A stretch of 64,000 bases of DNA from Cyclobacterium roseum (GCF_010119225.1 NZ_WNKF01000004.1:310001-374000); one strand, 5' to 3'. Positions 25,826 to 35,119 are shown, counted from the first letter of the stretch. Program-made: numbers and translations. The notes: generated from the letters alone by a model not told the origin.

Positions 25826-26677
25826 ATGGATATGGATACTATAGATTACGAAGGAGTGTTCGCGAGTGCCCTCCCGTTTATTTTAGATGCTATAACAAGC
25901 ATTCTCATTGCTGTAATTGTCTATTTTGTCGGTAAATGGGTAATCAATTTTACCTTGAAGGCACTCAATAAGATCTTCGCTAAATACGATATTGATCCAT
26001 CCTTAACTTCTTTTTTGAATAGCTTTCTGAAAGGGTTTTTGTATGTGGTATTGATTTTAATCATCCTGTCCACGGTGGGCGTAGAGGTTACTGCATTTAT
26101 TGCCGTACTAGGTGCTGCTGGTTTGGCCGTGGGTTTGGCACTGCAAGGCTCCCTGGCAAATTTTGCCGGAGGAATTCTTATTTTGGTTTTCAAGCCTTTT
26201 AAGGTAGGCGAGACCATTGAGGCGCAGGGAACCTTGGGCTCGGTCGAAAACATCGCCATTCTATATACCACCGTCAGAAATTTTGATAATCGAGTCGTCA
26301 CCATACCTAACGGTGCCCTTGCAAATAATAGCATTGTTAATTTATCTATTAAACCCACGCGCCGGGTTGAGATGGCGGTGGGAGTAGCCTATGGCACTGA
26401 TCTGAAAAAAACCCGTCAGGTCATTCTGGACACCCTGAAAAAGGACGATCGAATACTTACGGAGCCGGCACCCGCCGTTTATTTTACCAATTTTGGAGAT
26501 AATTCTCTGGATTTATCGGTACGATGCTGGGCGAATGCAGACGACTTATGGCCCGTGTTTTGGGACAATATGGAAACCATTAAAGAATCGCTGGAGGCAA
26601 ATGATATTGAAGTTCCCTTTCCTCAGCGTGATTTGCATCACTTTTTTCCCGAGGGAAAACCTGAAATCAAAGGGTAA
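25826..26677 (+). CDS. Mechanosensitive ion channel, MscS family
   Basis: A 283-residue protein close to E. coli MscS in length (286). Three membrane helices, the last being the pore helix with Gly/Ala pattern (TAFIAVLGAAGLAVGLALQG), are followed by the beta domain (FKVGETIEAQGTLGSV, RVVTIPNGALANNSIVN) and the C-terminal domain (GVAYGTDLKKTRQVIL). It acts as an osmotic safety valve in the inner membrane. It is the more canonical of two MscS paralogues in the window. Confidence 0.95.
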   Translation: MDMDTIDYEGVFASALPFILDAITSILIAVIVYFVGKWVINFTLKALNKIFAKYDIDPSLTSFLNSFLKGFLYVVLILIILSTVGVEVTAFIAVLGAAGLAVGLALQGSLANFAGGILILVFKPFKVGETIEAQGTLGSVENIAILYTTVRNFDNRVVTIPNGALANNSIVNLSIKPTRRVEMAVGVAYGTDLKKTRQVILDTLKKDDRILTEPAPAVYFTNFGDNSLDLSVRCWANADDLWPVFWDNMETIKESLEANDIEVPFPQRDLHHFFPEGKPEIKG

Positions 26678-26683
26678 AAAAAG

Positions 26684-26720
26684 CCGGAGCCTCTGTTACT
26701 ACCAAGTTAAGAGGCTCCGG
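26684..26720 (-). terminator. Terminator for the minus-strand lipoprotein gene
   Basis: A perfect 11-bp inverted repeat, CCGGAGCCTCT / AGAGGCTCCGG, lies between the converging mscS-like gene and the lipoprotein gene. On the minus strand it is followed by a run of seven T, about 100 nt after the lipoprotein stop. On the plus strand no T run follows. Confidence 0.75.
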
Positions 26721-26818
26721 GCAAACCCTACATTAAAAAATAACCAACTACCAAAATTCAACCAACTTCACTTCCTACTTCACTCGTAATTAATCTTCAA
26801 AAAAATAAACTCTTTCTT

Positions 26819-27619
26819 TCAAGGGTTGGGGGTACAACCCTCCGAATCAAATGTGATTAACACCTGTAAATCTTTTTCACCTTTAAGCTGCACACTTCCT
26901 TTCGAAGGAATGGACAGGCCTGAGTTCATACATTCCTGCAAATAGACTACCGGATGGATGATCTCGAATGATGTCTTCTGATCGTCCGATGAGGATAAGT
27001 TGCCATACCCCTCCAGGTAAATCCGAAACCCTTTCTTATCCGTTGATAAATGTAAATTTCTAATGTAATCCAAATTTAAATTGAAGGTCTTCCCTGTACG
27101 GGATGTCATTTGAAAATCACTCGTCACTGATGAAATCCGAAGACTTCGGCTGTTTACCTCAAACCCTAGATTTTCCAGCGATCGGCTGCCTTTCAATTGA
27201 TGCCCGTTTAAGTAAAAATCTTCGAACGCAATGGTTACTTTACTTCCTTTTATCAGAAATTCATCGGTATAATCGATGATTACAATTCCTTTTTTTTCAA
27301 TTCCACGGCTAGAAACGCAACCATCCCCAAAATCTATCCGTATTCTTTTGTTTTTCTCGTCACGTCGGAAAATCGAGCCTGGGCAACTGGAAACTTCCAC
27401 TAAGGGACTGATTTTTTGTTGGGTTAAGTCTTGTTGCAAGGCCGATAAAGCCAACAGATCTACCTCTTCCATAAGCCCCATTGTATGAGCCACTTCTTCG
27501 GAAGAAATCATTTCCATTTTGGGAGCCGGATCTTCCAAATCAGGCTCCATGCAGGAAAAGACCATCAGTGGGAAGGCTACTACAAACCAGTTAACCAAAC
27601 GTAAATTCGAAGTTCCCAT
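26819..27619 (-). CDS. Uncharacterised lipoprotein
   Basis: A 266-residue protein with a signal peptide and lipobox VFSC followed by an acidic tether (MEPDLEDPAPK), so a lipoprotein likely exported to the outer membrane. The body has alternating hydrophobic strands (VIIDYTDEFLIKGSKVTIAF, LEGYGNLSSSD, LQVLITFDSEGC) consistent with a beta-rich fold. Cysteines at CPGS, DGCVSS, LQECMN and SEGC could form disulfides. No family is recognised. It is monocistronic, with a terminator downstream. Confidence 0.75.
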   Translation of the reverse strand: MGTSNLRLVNWFVVAFPLMVFSCMEPDLEDPAPKMEMISSEEVAHTMGLMEEVDLLALSALQQDLTQQKISPLVEVSSCPGSIFRRDEKNKRIRIDFGDGCVSSRGIEKKGIVIIDYTDEFLIKGSKVTIAFEDFYLNGHQLKGSRSLENLGFEVNSRSLRISSVTSDFQMTSRTGKTFNLNLDYIRNLHLSTDKKGFRIYLEGYGNLSSSDDQKTSFEIIHPVVYLQECMNSGLSIPSKGSVQLKGEKDLQVLITFDSEGCTPNP

Positions 27620-28094
27620 CGTATGCTAAAGTCAATGACCTTGTTGTTTGTATACGAAATGTAGAATAGAATACGTTGTTTTACTAATAATAAACCAACT
27701 ATTTTACTTCAAAAATGAACAAAACATATAATTGATTTTGAAAAGCAAAAATCAACATGCGCCTGCCGATATAGCTTTAAAACTGCCTTTTTTTTTCAAA
27801 AAAATGTAGTTGATAGTGGTCCAGGCCTCCCGTTTTGGTTTTTAGGCTTGATTTCAAACAGTATAATGAAATTAAAAATAAAATAAATAATATTTATTCA
27901 TTGAACAGCCAAGATGTAATTATTTGGACGGCTGATCTTCTGAATGTTACCTGTCAAAGACCTCCCCGTTTTTTCTCAGAAATTCCGCATGTTCGGGCCG
28001 GGTATCCTGTCTTTCCTTGTCCGGCTTTAGGTAAGAGGGGTACCCAGCAAAATTCTTTTTATCTTTGTCCCTTTATTCGCCAATTCCAATCCAT
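27620..28094. other. A+T-rich intergenic region with a possible gene remnant
   Basis: About 475 bases between a minus-strand lipoprotein gene and the MutS-like gene. The left 280 bases are A+T-rich and show no coding pattern. On the minus strand, roughly 28072-27943, there is a short codon-like stretch ending PEHAEFLRKNGEVFDR before a stop. It has no start and could be the tail of a lost gene; confidence in that is low. Confidence 0.35.
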
Positions 28095-29876
28095 ATGAAT
28101 ACCAATTTTGACCTTGCCGACCCGAAAAAATCAGTGGAAGATGCCAGGAAAAAGGCTTTGATGCTGTCAGTGGCTCGGTTAGTCTTGTTTTTTTTGCTGG
28201 GGATTGTTTTAATCGTGGGGATTTCCGAGTCGCACTGGTCCGCATTGCTGTTTTTTCCCTTAAGTGGGGTATTTGTGGTTTTGATATTAAAGTTTAACAC
28301 CCAAAAGGACCGGGAACGTTTTTACGAATCGCTTCTGGACATCCATCGGATGGGGGATCAGCGGCAGGAAAGGAAATTGGCCGGTTTCGATCCGGGAACC
28401 GATTTTATCGATCCTACCCATCCCTTTTCAAGTGACCTGGATTTGTTTGGAAAACATTCGCTTTTCCAATTACTTAACCATACGGTCAGCAAAGGGGGAC
28501 GAGAGAAGTTAGCTGGATGGATCCGAAATCCGCTTCAGCCGAAGGCCGCCGAAGAAAAGCGAGAGGCATTACTGGAACTGAGCAGAAAAAAAGATTTTTT
28601 ATTCATATTTGAATCACTCGGTAGGGCTTTTTTAAAACAAGAAAAGTCAAAGGTCGCTTTCTACCGCTGGTTGGAAAAGACCTTATATTGGAGTCCGCTA
28701 TTCCTATTCCCCATGATTATCGGTCCTTCTCTGGGCCTGCTGGTATTGCTGGGGGTGTTATTGGGCTGGTTTCCGACGGTGTACCTAAGTGTTTTTATAG
28801 GACTTGGCCTGCTTTTGCTTGGATTTGTCTTTAAGCCCCTCCTGGAGGCGATGAAGGCCCTGCCAAACGACAGCGACCTAAAAACCCTGCAAGCCTGGGC
28901 AAATTTGCTCGAAAGGCAGGAGTTTGAGCATCCCTTATTAAAAGGATTCCAGCAACCCGTAAAAAACCATGGTTTTCTGGCATCCAAGGCCTTGGATCAA
29001 TTGGAAAGGCTGACCTTTTTGCTCCAGAACAGGACGAATCTCATGTACCTGATTTTTAACGTCTTTTTCTGGACAGATTTTTATGTGCTTTACCGATTGG
29101 TGCGCTGGCACAGAAGGGTGGGAAGCTATATCCGGCAATGGGAAGAAACGTTCGAAAATTGGGAGGCGTTGGTTTCGTTGGCCGCTTTTATTAGGGAGGA
29201 AAATCTATCGGCTCCCGTTCGTTGGTCCGCAGCAGATGACCTGAAAATGACGGCGGTCAAACATCCCTTGATAAAACCGGAGGACTGCGTGGCGAATGAT
29301 TTTAAAATGGGTGCGGAGGATCAGGTCATTCTCCTTACCGGTTCCAATATGTCTGGGAAAACGACTTTTATGCGGACAGTAGGCATCAACCTGGTTTTGG
29401 CGGGTATGGGAGTTCCTCCTTTTGCCGCAGCCCTTAGCTGTGGTCATTTTCAATTATACACTAGCATGAGAAATACCGATAGCCTGGGAGAAAGTATCAG
29501 TTCATTTTATGCTGAGCTGGCCCGGATCAAAGGATTGCTGGATCTGGCGAAGGAAGGTAGGCCGATTTTTTACCTCTTGGATGAAATACTGAAAGGGACC
29601 AATACGGCGGACCGGATAATGGGTAGTGAGGCCCTGATCCGACAACTGGCTGGAAGCTCGTCCAAAGGCATTATTTCCACCCATGATATCGAATTGAGTG
29701 AGTTGGAAAGTAGTCTTCCTTCAATGTCCAACTACAGTTTTCATCATGATATACAGAAGGACGAAATCGTGTTTGACTACAAGATAAAGCCCGGCCCCTG
29801 CCCTAATTTTAATGCGAAAATCCTGATGGAACTGATGGGGATAAACCTCTCTAAAACAGGTACTGATAATGATTAA
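28095..29876 (+). CDS. Membrane-anchored MutS-like ATPase
   Basis: A 593-residue protein, start taken at ATG 28095 (MNTNFDLADP). Two hydrophobic helices near the N-terminus (about 25-60) and another pair near 200-245 suggest membrane attachment. The C-terminal third is a MutS domain V ATPase: Walker A GSNMSGKTT (416-424), Walker B FYLLDEILKGTN and the STHD motif. The preceding region has the MutS domain III lever pattern (LFQLLNHTVSKGGREKLAGW). It lacks the mismatch-recognition domain, so it is not a mismatch repair MutS; similar proteins are common in Bacteroidota with no known function. Confidence 0.9.
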   Translation: MNTNFDLADPKKSVEDARKKALMLSVARLVLFFLLGIVLIVGISESHWSALLFFPLSGVFVVLILKFNTQKDRERFYESLLDIHRMGDQRQERKLAGFDPGTDFIDPTHPFSSDLDLFGKHSLFQLLNHTVSKGGREKLAGWIRNPLQPKAAEEKREALLELSRKKDFLFIFESLGRAFLKQEKSKVAFYRWLEKTLYWSPLFLFPMIIGPSLGLLVLLGVLLGWFPTVYLSVFIGLGLLLLGFVFKPLLEAMKALPNDSDLKTLQAWANLLERQEFEHPLLKGFQQPVKNHGFLASKALDQLERLTFLLQNRTNLMYLIFNVFFWTDFYVLYRLVRWHRRVGSYIRQWEETFENWEALVSLAAFIREENLSAPVRWSAADDLKMTAVKHPLIKPEDCVANDFKMGAEDQVILLTGSNMSGKTTFMRTVGINLVLAGMGVPPFAAALSCGHFQLYTSMRNTDSLGESISSFYAELARIKGLLDLAKEGRPIFYLLDEILKGTNTADRIMGSEALIRQLAGSSSKGIISTHDIELSELESSLPSMSNYSFHHDIQKDEIVFDYKIKPGPCPNFNAKILMELMGINLSKTGTDND

Positions 29877-29943
29877 ATTTTGTTTGGCATAAATATTGGT
29901 ACTATTCAAATAAAATTTATAATCATCATTAACCAACACCACT

Positions 29944-30096
29944 ATGAGTTCTTTATTGTATTTGATAGCGATCATCCTGGTCATCGGATGGATTGTAGGA
30001 GCATTTGTTTATAGCGTAGGTGGACTGATTCATATTTTATTGGTCTTAGCTATAATCGCCATACTATTCCGCGTTATAGGCGGCAGGACGGTATAG
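29944..30096 (+). CDS. lmo0937 family small membrane protein
   Basis: A 50-codon gene, MSSLLYLIAIILVIGWIVGA and onward, ending GGRTV. It has two hydrophobic helices separated by a glycine-rich turn (VGGLIH). This is the typical form of lmo0937-family peptides, which are widespread, often stress-induced, and of unknown role. An intrinsic terminator follows 33 nt downstream. It lies between the MutS-like gene and purK. Confidence 0.8.
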   Translation: MSSLLYLIAIILVIGWIVGAFVYSVGGLIHILLVLAIIAILFRVIGGRTV

Positions 30097-30128
30097 CCAG
30101 CTAATTATTACTGTAAATTAAATAAATG

Positions 30129-30155
30129 AAAACCGCCCGGAATGGCGGTTTTTTT
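30129..30155 (+). terminator. Intrinsic terminator before purK
   Basis: Arms AAAACCGCC and GGCGGTTTT (9 bp, loop 6) are followed by a T run. It ends transcription of the small membrane protein gene. The T run overlaps the -33 element of the purK promoter. Confidence 0.85.
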
Positions 30156-30185
30156 GTTTCCATTCGGTATTTATGCCTATTTTTG
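30153..30185 (+). promoter_or_regulatory. Promoter of purK-purE
   Basis: TTTG at 30153-30156 and TATTTTTG at 30178-30185 match the Bacteroidota -33/-7 consensus with 21 bases between. Transcription would start near 30192, about 25 nt before the GTG start codon of purK. Confidence 0.6.
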
Positions 30186-30215
30186 GGTTTGCAAACCATG
30201 TAAAACAGCCAGATT

Positions 30216-31355
30216 GTGCAGAAAAATTACCAGCAACAGACTTTAGGCATCTTAGGAGGTGGACAACTGGGCCGCATGCTCATTCAATCTGCCATCAATT
30301 ATAACCTGGACATCCATATTCTGGATCCGGATGCGGAGGCCCCTTGTAAAGACCTTTGCAGCCGCTTCGTTCAGGGCAATCTTACGGATTTTAACACGGT
30401 GTATGAATTTGGGAAAGCATGCGATGTGATTTCCATAGAGATTGAGCACGTGAATACCCAGGCTCTTTACCAACTTGAAAAGGAGGGTAGGAAAATATTT
30501 CCCCAACCGCATATTATTGAATTGATCCAGGACAAGCGCAAGCAAAAACAATTTTACCTGGATAAGGGCATCCCTACCTCCCCTTTTGTGCTGACGGAAA
30601 CCAAAGCAGATGTCAAGCAACACCTGGATTTTCTGCCTGCCGTGCATAAATTGGGAAAAGAAGGTTACGATGGACGCGGGGTGCAACTCATTCGGGAGGC
30701 GCAGGATATTGACAAAGCATTTGACGCGCCAGGGTTGCTTGAGAGATTTGTTGATTTCGATAAGGAACTTGCCGTCATTGTCGCCAGAAATGAACAAGGG
30801 GAGGTTAAGACCTTTCCATCGGTGGAATGCGCTTTTCATCCGGAACACAATCTAGTGGAGTTTTTGTTTTCCCCGGCGGCCATTTCTTTGGAAACAGATC
30901 AGCTGGCACAAGCGCTGGCGGTGGAGGTGATCGAAAAGTTGGATATGGTGGGCTTGCTGGCAGTGGAGTTATTTGTCACCAGGACCGGGGAAATCCTGGT
31001 GAATGAGATTGCCCCCAGGCCCCATAACAGCGGTCACCATACCATAGAAGCTAATTTTACCTCTCAGTTTGAACAGCATCTCCGGGCCGTAATGGGCATG
31101 CCGCTGGGAGATACGGGTATTCGTAGTGCCGCGGCAATGGTTAATTTGCTGGGGGAAGCCGGATATACGGGAGAGGCACTGGTAGAAGGACTGGATGAAG
31201 CGATAAACATGAAGGGCGTGTACTTGCATCTTTACGGGAAAAAATTGACCAAGCCTTTTCGAAAAATGGGGCACGTGACGGTATTGGAAGCGGATGTGGA
31301 TCGGCTCAAAGAAAAAGCACAGCGAATCAAAGAATTAATCAAAATAAAAGCATGA
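30216..31355 (+). CDS. purK: 5-(carboxyamino)imidazole ribonucleotide synthase
   Basis: A 379-residue ATP-grasp enzyme of purine synthesis that carboxylates aminoimidazole ribonucleotide using ATP and bicarbonate. Translation starts at GTG 30216; the nearest ATG upstream is followed at once by a stop. The N-terminal LGILGGGQLGRMLIQSA and the ATP-grasp segments (HKLGKEGYDGRGVQLI, LVNEIAPRPHNSGHHTIE) are diagnostic. The purE gene overlaps its stop by 4 nt, so the two successive steps are made together. Confidence 0.97.
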   Translation: MQKNYQQQTLGILGGGQLGRMLIQSAINYNLDIHILDPDAEAPCKDLCSRFVQGNLTDFNTVYEFGKACDVISIEIEHVNTQALYQLEKEGRKIFPQPHIIELIQDKRKQKQFYLDKGIPTSPFVLTETKADVKQHLDFLPAVHKLGKEGYDGRGVQLIREAQDIDKAFDAPGLLERFVDFDKELAVIVARNEQGEVKTFPSVECAFHPEHNLVEFLFSPAAISLETDQLAQALAVEVIEKLDMVGLLAVELFVTRTGEILVNEIAPRPHNSGHHTIEANFTSQFEQHLRAVMGMPLGDTGIRSAAAMVNLLGEAGYTGEALVEGLDEAINMKGVYLHLYGKKLTKPFRKMGHVTVLEADVDRLKEKAQRIKELIKIKA

Positions 31356-31876
31356 GCAAGGTTCAGGTAGGTATCATAATGGGCAGTCAGTCTGATTTGC
31401 CAGTCATGGCAGAGGCGGCCCAATTTTTAGAAGAAATGGAAGTCGGTTACGAGCTCACGATCGTTTCGGCGCATCGAACGCCCCTTCGAATGATTGATTA
31501 CGCAGAAAATGCCAAGGCAAGGGGCATAAAGGTGATCATCGCCGGGGCAGGGGGCGCTGCCCACTTGCCGGGAATGGTGGCCTCCCTGACCACTTTGCCG
31601 GTCATTGGTGTCCCGGTCAAATCCTCCAATTCCATTGATGGCTGGGACAGCATCCTTTCTATTTTGCAAATGCCTTCCGGTATCCCCGTCGCCACGGTGG
31701 CATTGAATGGGGCAAAGAATGCCGGGATCCTGGCCGCTTCTATTGTAGGTGCCTTTGAGGAAGAGACTGGGGCCAAAATGGCAATATTCAAAAAATCACT
31801 CAAAGAAAAAGTAGAAAATACCGCTGAAGAGATAGAAAGTAAGGGCTGGAAAACGGTACTTGGAAAAAAAGGGTGA
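31352..31876 (+). CDS. purE: N5-carboxyaminoimidazole ribonucleotide mutase
   Basis: A 174-residue class I PurE that moves the carboxyl group from N5 to C4 of the imidazole, following PurK. Signature motifs: IIMGSQSDLPVM at the phosphate-binding N-terminus, VSAHRTP with the catalytic His, and AGAGGAAHLPGM, GVPVKSS and SILQMPSGIPVATVA. The small C-terminal extension is normal. Its start overlaps purK (ATGA). Confidence 0.97.
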   Translation: MSKVQVGIIMGSQSDLPVMAEAAQFLEEMEVGYELTIVSAHRTPLRMIDYAENAKARGIKVIIAGAGGAAHLPGMVASLTTLPVIGVPVKSSNSIDGWDSILSILQMPSGIPVATVALNGAKNAGILAASIVGAFEEETGAKMAIFKKSLKEKVENTAEEIESKGWKTVLGKKG

Positions 31877-31906
31877 TTAATGATACCTTTCTTATCCGGT
31901 TAAACG

Positions 31907-32872
31907 TTAGTTTCCTAATTTTTTACTCCCCTTTTCAATGATAACTTCTTTGTTTTCCACCCTAATGGCGAAATCCTCAGGGTGAAGCCTTGGTCCGTAC
32001 CGTTCGGCATATACCCGGGTAAAGGCGGCTCCAAAAAACAAGATCAAACAGGAGTAGGACACCCATAATAAGACCAGGACCACAGATCCCGCCGCACCAT
32101 AAGTAGAGCCAGGTTCGGCGATACCAAAATAAAGGCTCAATAAAATTTTGCCCAGATTAAATAAAAAAGCGGTAATAAATCCACCGAGCCAAACAGAACG
32201 CCAATGAACCTTCATGTCAGGCATAAATTTAAATATCAAAACAAACAAACATCCTAACACAGCTGTGGAAAATAGAAACTCCAGTACCTGGGCAATTTCC
32301 ACATAGCCAGGTTCCCACAAGCGCGCCAGGTAAGTACTGACCAGGGTCAGGGCAGTGGAAACTACAAAACTAATAATCAATAAAAACGCAATGGCCATGA
32401 CAAATGCCAGGCTCAAGGCCCTGTCCTTGATGATTTTCCAGTATCCGGCTTTGGGATCAATTTTTACACCCCAAATTTCATTCATGGAAATCTGGAGTTG
32501 GTAAAAAACACCTGTCGCTCCAAAAATTAAGATGGCGATGCCAAGAATGGTTGCAAAAATGGTCCTGCCGTCTTTTTGGGTGTTTTCTATAATGGCAATC
32601 ACTGCCTGGGCGGCATCTGGCCCTATGGCTTCCGAAATTTCACCCGTGATCTGCCCCTGTACGATTTCCGTGCCCCAAATGGCTCCCACCGTGTTGATAA
32701 TAATAATCAGCAAGCCGGGAAGTGATAATACTGCATAGTAGGCGACTACTGCGCCTAGTCGCCAGGGATTGTTGTCATTCCAGATCTTCGCCGCTTTCCA
32801 AAAAAGCCCGGGTAAATGCGCGATTCTAAATTTCCCCTTCCTCCTCACGGACACACTTTTCTTTCGTATCAT
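31907..32872 (-). CDS. YihY/BrkB family membrane protein
   Basis: A 321-residue integral membrane protein with six predicted helices. Family hallmarks are AVVAYYAVLSLPGLLIII near the N-terminus, YQLQISMNEIWGVK, and the C-terminal GSVVLVLLWVSYSCLILFFG followed by FTRVYAERYG. The name BrkB comes from an older virulence proposal, and YihY was once misannotated as a ribonuclease; the true role is unknown. It converges with purE with 30 nt between stops. Confidence 0.93.
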   Translation of the reverse strand: MIRKKSVSVRRKGKFRIAHLPGLFWKAAKIWNDNNPWRLGAVVAYYAVLSLPGLLIIIINTVGAIWGTEIVQGQITGEISEAIGPDAAQAVIAIIENTQKDGRTIFATILGIAILIFGATGVFYQLQISMNEIWGVKIDPKAGYWKIIKDRALSLAFVMAIAFLLIISFVVSTALTLVSTYLARLWEPGYVEIAQVLEFLFSTAVLGCLFVLIFKFMPDMKVHWRSVWLGGFITAFLFNLGKILLSLYFGIAEPGSTYGAAGSVVLVLLWVSYSCLILFFGAAFTRVYAERYGPRLHPEDFAIRVENKEVIIEKGSKKLGN

Positions 32873-33321
32873 TTCAATAAAAATTAACTTTTATCCGGCC
32901 ATCAGATAATCAATCCGTACAGCATTAACCATGCCCTTATTATGGTTGGAATTTCTAGTTAAGCTTTTGGATGCGAAACCAGCATTAATGTAACTAATTA
33001 AATTACAGCCAGCTAAAAAATTTGTCGGGGAAATAATTCAATCCATTACCTATTCTTTTCATTATTCGACTGATTCCAACGATACAGAAATTTTCAGGCA
33101 GCGTCAACCTGATCGGTGTTGGTTAAATATTAAAATTAAACCAATAATAAACATTATATATGTTTAATAGTTGATCTTTAAAATATATTATCTTTTTATC
33201 CATGAAAGGTTGAATTCGAAATGGAACACACTTTATTTTCTAATTTAAAAAGTTGTTGGAGGTAGAGGGGCACAAAACGGTATTTACCGATTTTATGGAA
33301 ATCAGAAACGGCAGATCTACT
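32873..33321. other. Long A+T-rich divergent intergenic region
   Basis: About 450 bases between brkB-like and the outer-membrane beta-barrel gene. It is strongly A+T-rich. I find no coding frame with protein-like composition; an in-frame upstream extension of the barrel gene to 33253 lacks signal-peptide character and is not used. Promoters for both genes must lie here but no clear -33/-7 pair was found. Confidence 0.5.
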
Positions 33322-33978
33322 ATGAAAAAAATCTTACTAATTTCTTTTTTGATAGGGCTTAGCCAGATCGGGTTCAGCCAGGAAATACGGTTGAATACCT
33401 ATGGAGGGTATGTATTCAAAGACCGGGTAGACTCCTATTATTCTCGTACTTCTTATTTTGAAGGTCAGATACAGGATGGGGGCCGATGGGGAGGAGGCAT
33501 AGAATACCTTATCCCTGATCGGAGCGGATTGGAAATAAAGTACCTCCGGCAAAACACCAATGCACCAACGGTATACCAGGATGGCACCAATTCAGGGGGA
33601 CAGGTTCAGCAAACTGATTTTGATTTGAGGCTGAATTGGTTGATGGTAGATGGTACCCGTTATTTCCCGGTAAACCAACTTATTGAACCTTTCGCCGGAC
33701 TTGGAGTAGGAATGGGGATTTTCTCTTTGACCAATCCGGATACGAATAACCAACGATCTACTACCAAACTGGCCTTGAGTGTAAGGGGAGGAATCAATTT
33801 ATGGCTGGTGGATAACCTGGCTTTTCGGGCCCAAGCGTCCCTAATGTCCGCCGTGCAATCCATCGGAGGAGGCTTTTTTTTCGGGACGGGTGGCTCAAGT
33901 GCCGGATTGAGTACTTATTCCAGCATGTACCAATTTGGATTCGATGGTGGTTTGGTATTCCGAATACCTCAAAATTAA
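33322..33978 (+). CDS. Outer membrane beta-barrel protein
   Basis: A 218-residue protein; the start is ATG 33322, which gives a clean signal peptide (MKKILLISFLIGLSQIGFSQ) cut after the final Gln or just before. The rest alternates polar and hydrophobic residues in about eight strands (e.g. WGGGIEYLIPD, FAGLGVGMGIFSL, FGFDGGLVFRIPQ) and ends in an aromatic-rich strand, as in small OmpA/OmpW-like barrels. No ligand is known. It is 60 nt upstream of a second secreted-protein gene and may share its transcript. Confidence 0.85.
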   Translation: MKKILLISFLIGLSQIGFSQEIRLNTYGGYVFKDRVDSYYSRTSYFEGQIQDGGRWGGGIEYLIPDRSGLEIKYLRQNTNAPTVYQDGTNSGGQVQQTDFDLRLNWLMVDGTRYFPVNQLIEPFAGLGVGMGIFSLTNPDTNNQRSTTKLALSVRGGINLWLVDNLAFRAQASLMSAVQSIGGGFFFGTGGSSAGLSTYSSMYQFGFDGGLVFRIPQN

Positions 33979-34038
33979 AGTCTTAAAAAGTTAAAATAAT
34001 TTACATTAACCTACTGATTTAAATAAAACCTCAACATC

Positions 34039-34506
34039 ATGAAAAAATTCATCCTGTTCTTTCTAATCACCATTTCATGTGGCCAACTGTGCTTTGCCCA
34101 AGACATCAATGATGAAATCACCCTTATCCAGGCTGAATTTGGAATGGGTAAAAAACAAGTGGTAGAGGCGATTATGGACCTCCCTGAATCGTTGACTTCA
34201 GGATTTTGGATGGTTTACCAACAGTACGAAGGAGAAAGGCGATTGCTTTCAAGGGAACGTATTTTATTGATCAATGAATACCTCAACAAATACGATGAAA
34301 TCGACAATGAAACGGCAGATCATCTTTCCAAAAGCCTGTTAAAAAATTCCACTTCCCGGGCCAAATTACACCAGAAGTATTATAAAAGATTCAAAAAGGC
34401 CACCACCCCAAGGTACGCAGCAAAATTTTTCCAGCTTGACACCTATATCCACAGTACTATCCGAAATTTGACGCTACAGGAACTCCCCTTTATTGATGAA
34501 ATATAA
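34039..34506 (+). CDS. Secreted helical protein of unknown function
   Basis: A 155-residue protein with signal peptide (cleavage near CFAQ, residue 21). The mature part looks all-helical, rich in Lys, Glu and Leu, with a pattern like Spy/CpxP-type periplasmic chaperones (RILLINEYLNKYDEIDNETA), but the defining LTxxQ motif is absent. No firm family. It follows the barrel gene by 60 nt and precedes a decayed lipoprotein gene. Confidence 0.7.
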   Translation: MKKFILFFLITISCGQLCFAQDINDEITLIQAEFGMGKKQVVEAIMDLPESLTSGFWMVYQQYEGERRLLSRERILLINEYLNKYDEIDNETADHLSKSLLKNSTSRAKLHQKYYKRFKKATTPRYAAKFFQLDTYIHSTIRNLTLQELPFIDEI

Positions 34507-34524
34507 GTGACAATCCAATGAATC

Positions 34525-35119
34525 ATGAGTAAAATCATCCGAGTACTGTCATTTTGCCTACTCCTGGCATGTTTACAATGTGCCAGGAGTCCGGTTTTGG
34601 TAGATTCGGATAGGTATGGAACCGTTGACTTAAGTAAGTACCAATCCTTTGATTTTGTCCAAATTGATGCCGATAAAACCGGATCCCCAGCGTTTGAACA
34701 AAACATCCGGTACCTGCCACAAGCCATCGCCTAAAAAAATCGAGGAGAATGGACTGCGCCAGTCTTCCACCAGTCCGGTTCTCCAGCTAAACTTTGGTAC
34801 AGTCATATAGGATAAAGTTCAAACCCGGGACACCAACCGGGCAACAGAGATCTTTATGAATATTGGTCAGGGTACTTATATCTGGAAACTAAAGGAAGTT
34901 CCCATGGTCACCTACAAGGAAGGCAGCCTTAGGTTGCACCTGATCGAAAATCAGTCCAATGAGGCCGTCTGGGCGGGGACCATTCGTAGGACCTTGCCTA
35001 AAAAAACGGAAAATGCGCCGGAAACGATCGGCCATGTCGTAGAAAAACGGTTTAAAGGAATGACCAAAAAATTACTTTTCGGCCCGTGCATATATCTTAT
35101 TGATTGCCGTGGAAGGTAA
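34525..35119 (+). pseudogene. Decayed DUF4136 lipoprotein gene
   Basis: The first part encodes a lipoprotein signal (lipobox LQCA) and a DUF4136-like opening (DLSKYQSFDFVQID) and stops at TAA near 34732. One base out of frame, the reading continues immediately (KKIEENGLRQSS), which places a one-base indel next to the A-run at 34733-34740. A second lesion, an in-frame TAG at 34808-34810, follows. The last part (34856-35119) has the family ending, VTYKEGSLRLHLIENQSNEA and VWAGTIRRTLP. Intact members run without interruption to about 180-200 residues. Two independent lesions make decay more likely than sequencing error. Confidence 0.75.

Noticed and set aside
27835-28098. Possible 87-codon plus-strand gene before the MutS-like gene
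   Set aside because: Begins at TTG, overlaps the true ATG of the next gene, and has neither domain nor signal sequence.
31907-32872. Ribonuclease BN annotation for the BrkB-family protein
   Set aside because: The old RNase BN name for YihY homologues is a known misannotation; the protein is polytopic with no nuclease motif.
33253-33321. Upstream extension of the beta-barrel gene
   Set aside because: The extension adds 23 residues without signal-peptide character; the ATG at 33322 gives a clean signal peptide.
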